Shown piece by piece: positions 33,262 to 42,959 of a DNA stretch of 64,000 nt; the first letter of the stretch is position 1, and each line of letters begins with the position of its first letter. The notes beneath the pieces are model-generated. The model did no database searches. It was not told the DNA's origin and was given only the letters and a program-made list of their open reading frames with translations. The position numbers and the translations under genes are program-made. Source of the DNA: Cristatella mucedo (lineage: Eukaryota; Bryozoa; Phylactolaemata; Cristatellidae); the NCBI GenBank assembly GCA_009760855.2, contig WPIO01000050.1, positions 769,501-833,500 on the forward strand, read 5' to 3'.

Positions 33262-33940
33262 CCACATCCCCCTGAGACGACATGCGAAAGCAAACAGATT
33301 AATCACTAGCTCGCACTTCTGCCCTAGCCGTGGATTCGCTGTCAGGTCTTGTGCGAGTGACAACCGTCACGAGTATCTGTCACCAACGGCCATTGATCTC
33401 GCGCTGGTCATCGAAAAAACCCGGAGGGTTTTACTACTTGGAAATCCATGTGCAGCGCATGCTGGAGCTGCTGACCGCTATGACCGAGCAAGAGGTCGCG
33501 GCCTTGTCATGTATCAAAATAATTTCTTTTCCATTGATTGGATGACCTTAAAGAGACGCAGCCGCCTACCGAGAACTAGTGACTGCATGCTCGCCAGTCT
33601 GGTGATCCTGCAGCATCCACAGTGGAGAAGGCAGACTCTTCAGCTGCCGCCGAGGAAAGTCATCAAACGAGCGTGCTAGCTCATAGCAGCGGTTTCCTGT
33701 GCAGACCTGGTCTGTGTCGGTCGTTTGTGACGCTTTTCCATTTCGTTGCGGACGGACGTGCCGAAGCTTCCGGTATGATTACAGCCGCTTTGAGGCGTGT
33801 TTTTCGGAGTACCGTTTAGCCAACTCCCTTGTGTGTGAGCTACCGCTGTGTATCGAAATTACAGCAGTCGCCGCCGCGGGAGATCTCCATTCCAGAGAGT
33901 AACATAATCATTTGCCTATACCCAGCTTACTTATGGGAGC
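33262..33940 (+). repeat. CR copy II, module M1 joined to part of M6
   Basis: 33,262-33,690 follows M1 (AACAGATTAATCAC, CTGTCAGGTCTTGTGCGAGTG, TTTTCCATTGATTGGATGACC, CGCCAGTCTGG). 33,840-33,930 then resembles M6 (ATCGAAATTACAGCAGTCGCC, GCCGCGGGAGATC). The middle of the CR unit is missing. The + frame 33,221-33,679 is open and shares GAADRYDRARGRGLV-like residues with copies III and IV. Confidence 0.65.
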
Positions 33941-33944
33941 GGTA

Positions 33945-35420
33945 AAAGAGAGACTGGGCGGACGTTGCTCAAGTTCAATTGGTCTAGTGTTGCTTACTTG
34001 AGGAGTGGCCTGACTACAGCCTTTTTAAAAAGTGCTGGGCATGATCTGAAACTAATGAAATATTTATTATGGCAGCAGCAGATCAATGCATCGTAGAAGC
34101 TGGACAGTGGGAATATGATCCAGAGGACTACGTGTCTCCTTTGACCGGGATATGTACCTCAGGACAAGGTTTCCTGTGACCTAGTTGAATATAGACATTA
34201 AGGTACTGCATGGAGTTGAGTGATAGAATGCTTGGTTGGGTGCTGCACTCTTAACGATGGACTCCCTGGTCCTGTTTATTTTCTTGACAAAGAAGCTTGA
34301 GAAGCGATCAGCTAGATCATCACAGGGATCAGGGTTTGCAGGGTAAGCAGCTAACCTGGGAGCGGTTAAAGAGATGGTTGATCTTCGAAATCATCATTTT
34401 TGAATTGTGCATCTGGGATTCAGCAATCGTTTCATAGAAGATTGTCTTGGCCATTACTACGACCGGTTGGTGCCACATAAGAAAGTCCTCGTACGCTGTC
34501 TATTAACAGTCAGTTGTAATCTTGTGTATGCTTTTTCGAGCTGGCGCATAGTAGACTTAGCAACTTTAACGTCTGTGGCAAACCAGATGCATTTGGGTGA
34601 TGGCTCGCCGTGCGTTCGTCAGAGGTGCACACTCGTCGTGCATTTCAGCTATTGTCCTTTTGCATTAGCAATCGGAATATAGAAATCGGAATGACGATAA
34701 TGTAGCAGAGGCAAAGGTGGGGTAATCGCACGCATAGCATCGATGCCATGGGTCTTGATATTTCACGATTCACATCTGATTTTAGATGAGAATGAGGGGG
34801 GCACACATCGTAGACTGAATGAGATCTGCACTCGTCAGATAAGGATGATTTTGTACTCGTTGGTGATAGCAAAGTGCAGCTGTAGGAGAACATTCGGTCG
34901 AGTGTGTGACTGTTGATGTAAGTATGGCTACGCGTGTGAGCTACTAGAGACAATGAGTCAGCTAGTGCTCAAATACCAGTGCTGAATGCATCTGTTAAGT
35001 TACTAAAATATATGCTGAAATCTACCATCATGAGGAAATATCGACTTCTTGCACACTGAATTCAAATGAGATCTGCGAAATCTAGATAGATGAGGACTTG
35101 GTAACTGTTTGGGCAATTGTTAACTGCCACTGTAATTGGCTTGTTAGCGGGTAAAATCAAGACATTAAATTCAAAAGACTGCTTCGGGGGTACTGCAAAA
35201 TATTGGAAGTCGAAGTTCGAGCGTGTAAAAATAGCAGCTCCATCTCCAGTTTTGATTGATCCTCAGGTTTGAAAGAAGATGAAACCTGCCGGGTAGCGTC
35301 TTTAGTTCTCGGGAAGTTTGCCTACTGTAGCCATATTCCACTCAAGGTGAGCCGTTCAAGACCTCTTTTATAAATGAGGTCAATGATTACTAGCGGTTAA
35401 TTGCACATTGAGCAAGGATA
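33945..35420 (-). mobile_element. LINE-A-related, endonuclease to RT start, decayed
   Basis: Read on the minus strand: an IIDLIYKRGLERLTLS trace of the endonuclease start (about 35,400), a GDGAAIFTRSNFDFQYFAVP stretch (GGGVAVIV equivalent), ANKPITVAV (PIVAVVYRP equivalent), then an open frame 34,645-34,953 with LVAHTRSHTYINSHTLDRMF and SYSCTLLSP that follows the LINE-A endonuclease THIKGNTFDHIFS region, and last the FKKAVVRPLLK-like start of the RT (about 34,000). It is cut at the RT start. More diverged from the 56.5 kb LINE-A than the other copies are, so it may be an older subfamily. Confidence 0.78.
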
Positions 35421-35879
35421 CCGAAGACAAGCATTATGTTGGGCATCTTGAGTATAACGTGCCTGATGACGACCAACTCAGAGTGATTCACTATAATGCT
35501 TGAGGGAGAACGCACTGCCTGGTTGGAGACCATGCTCGGAATATCGAACGAGTGGGTACTCAACAACTCAGAGAAGCGAATCTAAAAGCTCAATCGGTGC
35601 ATATTTGTATGCATGTTATACACATATATGAAAGCGGCTCCTGGGCTGCCATGTCTACGCTGCTCAGTTCCTCTACTCGCGGATAGACTCGGATATGCTA
35701 TTTGCTGTCTCTAAGTTTAGCGAGATGACATCTGCTTCCTACAATAGTTGCACCAAATGTCCTCCTAGGCTATGAGTGCGTCCCTTATAACTATGCGGTT
35801 TAGCATTCCTGAGTTCTTTTTCGAATCTTACAAGCAGGGATGCATTAGATAACAGCGAGCGATTGATTTCGATAGATCT
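35421..35879. other. Unassigned spacer
   Basis: Nothing recognised between the antisense LINE-A relative and module N of CR copy III. Confidence 0.5.
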
Positions 35880-36905
35880 TATTTATTCTTCTCTAGTGAA
35901 ATTTAGAATGCCAAGATGTCAAGTTAATTCTCACAAAATTCAATGCAACCGCTTGCTATATCAAATGGCTAAAACAACATATTCTAACTTTTTCTGCGGT
36001 AATGCCGACCGGCCAAAACTCTTCTGTCGCTATTAAACAACTGAGCCGCAAAAATAACTAGTATGAAAGTCTGTCTTCATTAAATCAGGGGACGTTTGCA
36101 ACAATTCAAGTGAGAAAACTTCACAGAGTATTGTGTACGTCATGGCAGGAAATTGACGTAGCTTCCTAAGAAAACTATTGCTCTTTTTAGGCAATACTCA
36201 TTCTTGAAAGAAATCACGTCTACTTTTCAGCGATGCAATGCACAAATTCAGGCGGAATCGCATATAAATTTCAATCGTGCGGAAGGATGAAATAAGACCT
36301 TTGAATAAGACAACCGTCCCATTTCTTGAAGTCGTCGAGCTGCAGAGCAAACGTTTTCTGTCACCATTGGTCTTACTGTGCCAGAATGTATCAGTTAATC
36401 GATTTTAATTTATTTACTAAATTCAGTTTACGTATTATATATACAACTTCCGGCTTATTTGACACGGAGGACCTGAATGCACGAGTATATGGCAGGCATT
36501 AAGGAAATAGGCCTGCACTGCCTAAATGTGCTAATTAAGGGGATACATTCCGTCACTCTGGAAGATGGCGATAACTTCTTCCGGTAAAGGCACGTAACTG
36601 CACTGTGACTTACCTTAGCATGTCACGGGTAGTGAGCTGCTTGTAAGTAAGATTGAGAGCTTTTTTAGATGCCGTCAATCGGCGGATATTCATCGCTGCT
36701 ACTTCAGGAAAGCGGGCACGTTGCAAAATCTACTCGATTTATTTCTTCCACCGTCAGTAGCCACGGATAGGCAGCCGCGGAGATATTCTCGGATATATTA
36801 AAATATATTCCGCATATGTAATAATATATATTTTTCGCGGATACCTAACGAGCTGTTATTCGGTAGCTTTTTTATCTACGACGAAATAGCATGACTTAAA
36901 TGTAG
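35880..36905 (+). repeat. CR copy III, module N
   Basis: Second copy of module N: CTAAAACAACATATTC, GCGGTAATGCCGACCGGCC, CTCTTCTGTCGCTATTAAACAACTGAGC, TTCATTAAATCAGGGGACGTTTGCAACAATTCAAG, CTGTCACCATTGGTCTTAC, TGTGACTTACC and GATTTATTTCTTCC occur in the same order as in 31,960-32,840. It has one fewer internal unit and lacks the 59-base duplication. No gene. Confidence 0.82.
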
Positions 36906-37235
36906 ACGGCGACGGAAGCTTTCGCTTTGCAGGTCCTAGACTGTAGAACTCACTTCCCCAATTCTTATGCAATGACAACTACACTCCTTTTACCGACTTT
37001 GGCACGTCCTTTTCAGCCGTCATGAGCTGCTACTCCCATGCTACTTACTAGCTCAACTTCTCCACATGACTCATCTACGCTTCCACTTTCTTTTTTTTTT
37101 GCGTTAGGTGACGTCTGTTGGCTACCGAATGCGTGCCGAAAGCTTCTTAGGGCACGAGTTAGCTCTACAAAAGTCTAATACGTTAACGCCCGTACAATCG
37201 TTACGGCTTTACGTACTTACAGACGAGGGACGTTA
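36906..37235 (+). mobile_element. LINE-B 3' end inside CR copy III
   Basis: Starts GGCGACGGAAGCTTTCGC after an AAATGTAGAC flank, the same truncation point as copy II. It includes TGCAGGTCCTAGACTGTAGAACTC and the CTACCGAATGCGTGCCGAAAGC landmark, and ends near GTACTTACAGACG with no intact tail. Confidence 0.87.
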
Positions 37236-37254
37236 CACAAACCCCGTTCGCGTG

Positions 37255-38400
37255 AGGTGGCGTGCGACAGCGAAACGACTAATCAAGAACTCGCGCTTCG
37301 ACCGGAGCAGCCGATTTCCGGTCAGGTCTCGTGCGAGCGACACCTATTGCTGACGACCATTGAAATCGCGCTGGCTGGCAATCGAAGGATAGCAGAGGAG
37401 GAGGGGAGGAGGAGGAGGAGGCCTCCTTGGAAATCCAGTACGCGGCCCGTCCGTGCAGGAGCCGCCCACCGTCGTGACCGATCGAGAGGTCGCGGCCTGG
37501 TCGCGCTTGCGAACAAGCTCTTTTCCAGCGATTGGGCGGCATTGCAGCGAGGACGCAGCCGCCGGCGGAGAGCCGGCGGCTGCGTCCTCGCTGTAGCCGC
37601 TCGGCGCTCGCGGCACACGTAGATGGCGCACGCGGACGGCGCACGCTTCCGCCTCCCCTTCCGCCTCCGCCGCCGCGGGACGTCGTTGAACGCGTGCACG
37701 CGCTCGCGGTCGGAGCGGCTGCTTCGGGTAAGAGAGCACCGTGCTGTGGGCGCTGCTCGCTGCGGCGTGCCGGCTTCGAGCGCGAATCCTAGCACGCTGG
37801 CGGCGCTGTGGGTGTAGCCGAGCACGTCGGACAGTCGGCGCTCGGTCGTCGGGGCGGCGCCGCCGGTGCGGCTGCCCGATCGCACCGGCGGAGGCAGCGG
37901 TCGACGCGCTCAGCGGCTGCTGCAGGCAGCGCGCGGAGCGCTGGCGAAGCGCTTTAGACAGTCGCCCGCGCGTCCCGGCGCGTTCTGTTAGCAGTCGAGC
38001 AGAAGGCGCGACGCATCGCCGAGTCCGCGGAACTGCAAAAAGCGGCGACGGCGGCAGCGCCGACTGTTTGCAAGCGCGGTGAAAGTGTCAACGGATGCAC
38101 CGCTCGCTGCATGCTGCGAAGCTGAGATTTGAATCGTCGTGCAGCCACCGTCAGTTGCCAAACCTCGAGACAGATCTCTAAAAACGCCACCGCACTCTGC
38201 AGACTCGCTTGGCGGAGTCTACCGACGTATCGGCCTCGGCCTGAGCCTCAGCCTTACGCTCCGCTCAGCCTCTCTAGCTGGTGACGCCGCGGCGCTATGC
38301 GATCATGCCGCTGCGGGCTCACACGTACGCTCGTGTCGTTCGGCCCAGCCGCTTGGGATGCGTTGCCGCTCCCCCCCCCCGGCGGGTGCCTGCTGAAAGA
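37255..38400 (+). repeat. CR copy III, module M1 (GC-rich)
   Basis: M1 landmarks in order: GCGACAGCGAAACGACTAATCA, GGTCAGGTCTCGTGCGAGCGAC, GACCGATCGAGAGGTCGCGGCC, TTTTCCAGCGATTGGGCGGCATT, GCAGTCGAGCAGAAGGCGCGACGCATCGCCGAG and CGTACGCTCGTGTCGTTCGGC. It contains a perfect 22-bp hairpin at 37,545-37,593. Long frames run on both strands (187 codons minus, 146-residue class plus), which reflects GC content. No known domain. Confidence 0.8.
37545..37593. repeat. Perfect 22-bp inverted repeat, 5-nt loop
   Basis: Left arm 37,545-37,566 (starting CAGCGAGGACGCAGCC) is exactly complementary to 37,572-37,593; the loop is GGAGA. Arms are about 73% GC. Other M1 copies have only the inner part (copy IV GCCGTCGGCGGAGAGCCGGCGG) or none (copy II). 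Confidence 0.97.
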
Positions 38401-38930
38401 TAAGGAGATTGTGGTAGATAGATAAACAAGCAGCAGGAACTTGAAGGTTTTAACACTTTATTAATTACTAAGACGTCTGCATAGTGCTCCTAATAGAGAA
38501 CGGTTGCTTTTTAGGCCCATCGCATATGCTCAGCATAGAAGCGGGTCAATAGGATTCTAATAGCAGGCGTCACAGTCTCTTCGGGTCACAGGAGTGAGCA
38601 GCCTCAAATTTGCAAAGCTGACCATTCCGAGGGACTAATATAGCTAGAAAATGTTAGTATTTCGTATATTTTGTAATGCCAAAAAGCCAGAGGAAATCGA
38701 GGAGTTAGTCTGTTGGAGAGTTGTTGGAGACTATTGAAGAGTTGTTCGAGTCCAAGGCTTTGTCAGCTCTCAAAAGCATACGCGAGGAGAGCACCTTAGT
38801 TAGCGGTCGGTTAGAGGCACGGGTAAGATTTGAGTCAGAGGAGCCGGCGGTGAGTATGTCTAGCAGCCTGATTGGGTAGTAGTTCGAACAGTTAGGTGCA
38901 GGAAACGGAATTTTAATCTATTCTAATCCT
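38401..38930 (+). repeat. CR copy III, module M2
   Basis: TTAATTACTAAGACGTCTGC, AATAGCAGGCGTCACAGTCTC, CTCAAAAGCATACGCGAGGAGAGC, GGTAAGATTTGAGTCAGAGGAGCC. It matches M2 of copies I and IV, then diverges into the 50-bp minisatellite. The purine tract and M4 of copies I and IV are absent here. Confidence 0.65.
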
Positions 38931-39027
38931 TTTAATCACTCGCGTCGTCGTGCGCGGATCTCCACGGGCGCTGGGTGGTGAAAGCGAAGACGCTGATGCG
39001 AAGCGACTCGTAAAACAATCGGCAGAG

Positions 39028-39276
39028 CGAGCGCCTGTAGCACCGACCTGCAGCATCGCCGAGCGCTTGTAGCCGTGCGAGTGCCTGTAGCACCGACCTG
39101 CAGCATCGCCGAGCGCTTGTAGCGGTGCGAGTGCCTGTAGCACCGACCTGCAGCATCGCCGAGCGCTTGTAGCGGTGCGAGCGCCTGTAGCACTGACCTG
39201 CAGCGTCGCCGAGCGCTTGTAGCGGTGCGAGCGCCTGTAGCACCGACCTGCAGCATCGCCGAGCGCTTGTAGCGCC
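39028..39276. repeat. 50-bp minisatellite, 5 units
   Basis: CACCGACCTG (one copy CACTGACCTG) starts at 39,041, 39,091, 39,141, 39,191 and 39,241: an exact 50-base period with only a few substitutions. Each unit holds GCCTGTAGCACCGACCTGCA and GCCGAGCGCTTGTAGC. Because 50 is not a multiple of three, the minus strand reads a 50-residue repeating peptide in each of its three frames. Confidence 0.98.
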
Positions 39277-39930
39277 AGAGCATTTTTTCTTATGTCGGAG
39301 AGTTAGCAGAGGGGTCGCACGGTGGCGGCGGTCGGAAGCGGAGCTGCCGCGTGCTGCGTCGCTAGCTGCTCTGGGCGTCGCTAGCCTGAACACATCCAGC
39401 CTCACGCTCCGCGGCGCAAGATGCCTCTCGCTCCAGCAGCTGTAGCCGCGGCTCGTTCGCGCCTCGCGCTTGCTGACCGAGCGCTCCGAGCAGGCGGGAG
39501 AGGAGGCGAAGAAGGAGGCTCACAGCGGACAGCGTACCAGCAGCGCGGCCTGGAACGAGCAAACCGGTTCGCGGCGTCGAGCTGAGATAGCAAACCGCAC
39601 CCAGCTGAACCACGATAGCGAACTGTCTAGGTCCCGCTGTCACCGACCGAGTCGGCGTCCCAAGAGGAGAACTGTAATGGATGCAAAACGACAGCGTCGG
39701 TGCTTTGAAAATGTGTGACCAATAAAGAAAGCGGGGCGGGCGTAGAATGATTTCTCAGTATTGAGCCAGATGCGGTAGCACGCGCGAGTACACGAGTGGT
39801 GCTCTGCGGATTAGTCGAGGGCACAGGAAACGGGCCCAGTCAAGGGCGCAGGAAGCGCACAGCGAGCGACGCTCGCCTCGACGACGCTTCCTGCGGCTGG
39901 AGTGCCGCCAGCTGAAGATCCGCCGTCGCA
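39277..39930 (+). repeat. CR copy III, module M5
   Basis: About 110 bases from CCTGAACACATCCAGCCTC to GAGCGCTCCGAGCAGGCGG are nearly identical to copy IV (46,401-46,512). Further matches are CCGCTGTCACCGACxGxxTC, GCAAAACGACAGCGTCGGTGCTT and GCGGATTAGTC. It is followed by a 16-bp palindrome GCTCGCTCGAGCGAGC (39,934-39,949). Confidence 0.88.
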
Positions 39931-39944
39931 CGCGCTCGCTCGAG

Positions 39945-40485
39945 CGAGCTCGAGCGAGCTTGTCCACGTCGGTCGGTCAGTGGCTGCGTTCGGAAACTAC
40001 CGGAAATCGTCGCTTTGCGCGACGTTTTCGGACGCACGCGCCGGAGCTTGCGGAGAACGGTAAATGCCGCTTGGCGACATACCTCGCGGCACATCGGCCA
40101 GCGTCCTACCTCGAGTGCGAGCGACCGCGGTGTCTCTCGAGAATACAGCAATCGCGACGCCGCGCGAGATCGACTTTACGGAGAGCGACACGATCGTTCG
40201 CCTTCGCGACTGATCACGTGGCCGTCGCGCCGGCCGCCTCTCCGCGCGCCTGGCGCGCGCGCGCAGCACTTTCCACGACGATTGGCGCTAGCGTCGGAAG
40301 CTTTGCACGATCTGCCGAGGTGGGCGGCGCCAGCGAAGGCAAGTGGATGCGGCGTCTGCGAAGCGACGCGACGGCAGCGGCTCGGAGCAGAGCGTCGTCC
40401 GACGCCATCTCTACGCACCAGACAGTCAGGCGCGTGCGACGAGGCGGACGTGTGTGTGGGGGAGGGGCACGCAAACGGCGCGCAC
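39945..40485 (+). repeat. CR copy III, module M6
   Basis: GCTTGTCCACGTCGGTCGGTCAG, CATCGGCCAGCGTCCTACC, GAGCGACCGCGGTGTCTCTC, TCGTTCGCCTTCGCGACTGATC, CGTGGCCGTC, GCGAAGCGACGCGACGGCAGCGG, GACGCCATCTC: the same order as 46,925-47,430. The minus strand is open over most of it (39,997-40,269 and 40,176-40,511) with a frame change. Unrecognised. Confidence 0.82.
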
Positions 40486-40489
40486 TGTA

Positions 40490-41080
40490 AAGCTCCACGA
40501 TTATGAAACAATTAGCTTGACGACTGAGCCTCGATTGACAGCTATGAGCTTTGAATTCGACGCTTATGAATTTGCCGCGATAGGCCGAGGCTAATGAGTA
40601 GCATATATATTATAATACTGAGAAAGTCCATCACATCCATCTGTCACCCATCGCCCACTGACGTCACATGGCAAGGCGACGCATGTATGTCGTGCGGTTA
40701 GATGGCACACTTACGCCAAGCGGCTTCCGTACAGGATTCTATTTCTCCTGTGACTCGGCGAAGCGCGTCCGCAGGCTCAGTCATGTATCATCTCATGTAC
40801 AATAGTGATTATTGTGACTTATGGCCTGGCTACAATATAAGGCTTCCGCCTGACCTCGGCCACCGTCTCACTCGCTCAGAACATTGGTCTGCCGGTCGGC
40901 GAGTGTAGCACTGAGCGCCAGCTACCGTGAGCCTCCACGCTAGTCAGCAGAAAGTCCCCCCGAGTGTATCAGTTGTAGAATACAGGCTAGTGTTGTGCTT
41001 TTACGAATACGTTGCTGTTGCTAGCCCTGCGTCTATAGTAACGAGTGCTGTGTTTTATCGTCGTCATATTGCCGGCTCCC
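40490..41080 (+). repeat. CR copy III, module M7
   Basis: See 28,100-28,945 for the matching landmarks. Here GACAGCTATGAGCTTTGAATTC, GTGATTATTGTGACTTATGGCC, GGTCGGCGAGTGTAGCACTGAGCGCC and TCGTCGTCATATTGCCGGC mark it. It lacks about 200 bases present in copy I. No gene. Confidence 0.82.
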
Positions 41081-41084
41081 AAGC

Positions 41085-41752
41085 CACGCACACCGCATGG
41101 CTTGTGCCGCCGTGTGAACAATTGGTGGAACATTATTATGTGACAGCGGTAACGTAACGTCCACAAGCGTCCACGGCGCGCGCCCCAGCCGCCAAAGCGG
41201 CCATGATTTGGGCTGTCATTTTCGCGCCGAAATGTTGGCTCTCTAAGCCGGCCATGTTGAAAATGTCGAAACGCCGTCGGCGGCTCTCTAAATTGCACTG
41301 GCTCGTAATCCTTTTGCTTCACCGATGACTAAGATTGGTTAGGCTTGATGAAAGAGTCCTTCTACACTCGATCTGGACCATCGTCTCGATCGAGTTGGAG
41401 CTCGAGTACGTACGTAGAGGAGCTGAGTGGCCTAGAGATGGCAGCTCAGGACTGTATGTGTATACATATTTTTCATACTCGTTCAGTGGTGACCGCAACT
41501 CAATCGGCTCAGTCTGGCGATTAAGCCAAGGAGGGACCGGAAGTTAACCTGGCGGGAAATTGATGGAGAGTGGGGTTGGCTACCAATCAGGTTATCGCTG
41601 ACAGCACGGTGCAGAACAGCCGAGCCACCCGATGATCATGATGCGCCAGCTCAGTTTTTTAATCCGTTGTGGAATGCACGTTGACACGATGGCACGATGG
41701 CACGAAGAGTTTCATTTCATCATGTAGCCGCCTAGCGTTCTACCAGTTAGTG
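41085..41752 (+). repeat. CR copy III, module M8 and flank
   Basis: 41,160-41,420 matches 47,520-47,735: a CAGCCxxxxAAGC start, GTCATTTTCGCGCCGAAATxTTGGCTCTCTA, GGCCATGTTGAAAATGTCGAAACGCC, CGTAATCxxTTxGxTTCxCCGA and GATCGAGTTGGAG. 41,560-41,752 is unassigned. Confidence 0.72.
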
Positions 41753-42958
41753 AGCGGCTGCCGAATGCGTACCGAAAGCCGCTCGGGCTGTGAGCGTGCT
41801 ATGCAAAACTATTCTGCGTAACACCCACATAGTCTTGCACCTTTGCTGTGATCCTTCAACAGCCTTCGAGCATCTCAAATTCTCTCAACTCACCTGATGC
41901 ATGTATTGATGACATCCGCACATGGATGGCAGCAAATTTTCTAAAACTAAACGATGATAAAACTAACTTTCTAGTTATGGGAAAACTCAGTGTGATTCAG
42001 AAATTGCAAAGACTGACGCTCAAAATTGGCTCCGCCAGCATATCTCCTGTTGAATCAGCTCGAAATCTAGGTGTCATGTTCCAAAGTGACCTCTTGTTAG
42101 GCGACCACATCAGCTCCACAGGCAAATCTGCCTACTTTCAGCTACATAATATTACTAAAATTCGGGCTTGTTTATATGATGATACCACGTCCAAGTTGGT
42201 CCATGCATTCGCGACATCCCGTCTAAACTTCCGTAACTCACTGCTTGCTGGCCTACATGCATGTGCAATCAGGCGATTACAGCTGGTGCCAAACTCCACC
42301 ACTACGCTTTTCTGTCGTGAGCGTCGCACTTGCCACATCACACCACTTCTCTCCGACTTGCACTGGCTACCAGTCAAGCAACGGATTGACTTCAAGGTTT
42401 TGTCACTCACTTTTAGGTCACTTCATTCTTAGGCTCGAACCTATCTCACTGATCTACTCCCCCACCAGGCCAAGCATCGTACCACCAGCTTTCCGGAATC
42501 CAATAGTTCACCAACACCTCGTACAAACCTCAAATCCTGTGGAGACCATGCATTTAGTTCGTATGCTCCCAAAGCCAGGAACTCACTCCCGAATTCCGTC
42601 AGAACATCCCCTGACTTGACCACGTTTAAAAAGAACTTAAAAACAAACCTTTTTAGGACAGCATTTAGTGGGTCCTTGTGATTCGTCCTTCATGTGCTTA
42701 TACGTGCTGACACTGGGCATGCTGCCACTAACCACACTTGCATGCTGACCCTGTGCATGTCACCCCTAGCCATGTTGTTCATGTTTGTTTATCAAGCATG
42801 ATATTACTCACCGTTAAATTGCGTTTCCCTTCGCAGCAAATGTAAAGCGGCTAGAAAGAGATTGAGTTCTCTGAGGGCGCTTTATCAAGTGCATTATTAT
42901 TATTAGTATTTAATACTTTACCGAGTTACACAAGAAAATGCATTACATTACCACGTAC
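41753..42958 (+). mobile_element. LINE-B 3' end split by LINE-A, head of CR copy IV
   Basis: 41,753-41,834 is LINE-B (CTGCCGAATGCGTACCGAAAGC to ACACCCACATAGTCTT). 42,920-42,955 resumes LINE-B at the next position (ACTTTACCGAGTTACAC, GCATTACATTAC). Between them sits a complete 5'-truncated LINE-A. Module M1 follows the tail at once. Confidence 0.85.
41835..42915 (+). mobile_element. LINE-A nested in LINE-B
   Basis: Starts just after the RT catalytic box (TGCACCTTTGCTGTGATCC; LCFDPSQ equivalent). The open frame 41,848-42,432 (194 codons) includes IDDIRTWMAANFLKLNDDKT, SARNLGVMFQSDLLLGDHIS, RACLYDDTTSKLVHAFATSR and LLSDLHWLPVKQRIDFKVLS. A frame change at the LTFRSLHS point follows, then the rest of the C-terminal region, the terminal hairpin (one arm base changed) and an ATTATTATTATTAG tail. 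It inserted after TCTT in LINE-B. Confidence 0.9.
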
Positions 42959-42959
42959 G

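Noticed and set aside
37322..37885. 187-codon minus frame as a gene
   Set aside because: Arg/Ala-rich, overlaps a perfect hairpin and other open frames, not preserved in the other CR copies.
39028..39276. CRISPR array
   Set aside because: Units are directly adjacent at 50 bases with no variable spacers; it is a minisatellite, and the context is eukaryotic.
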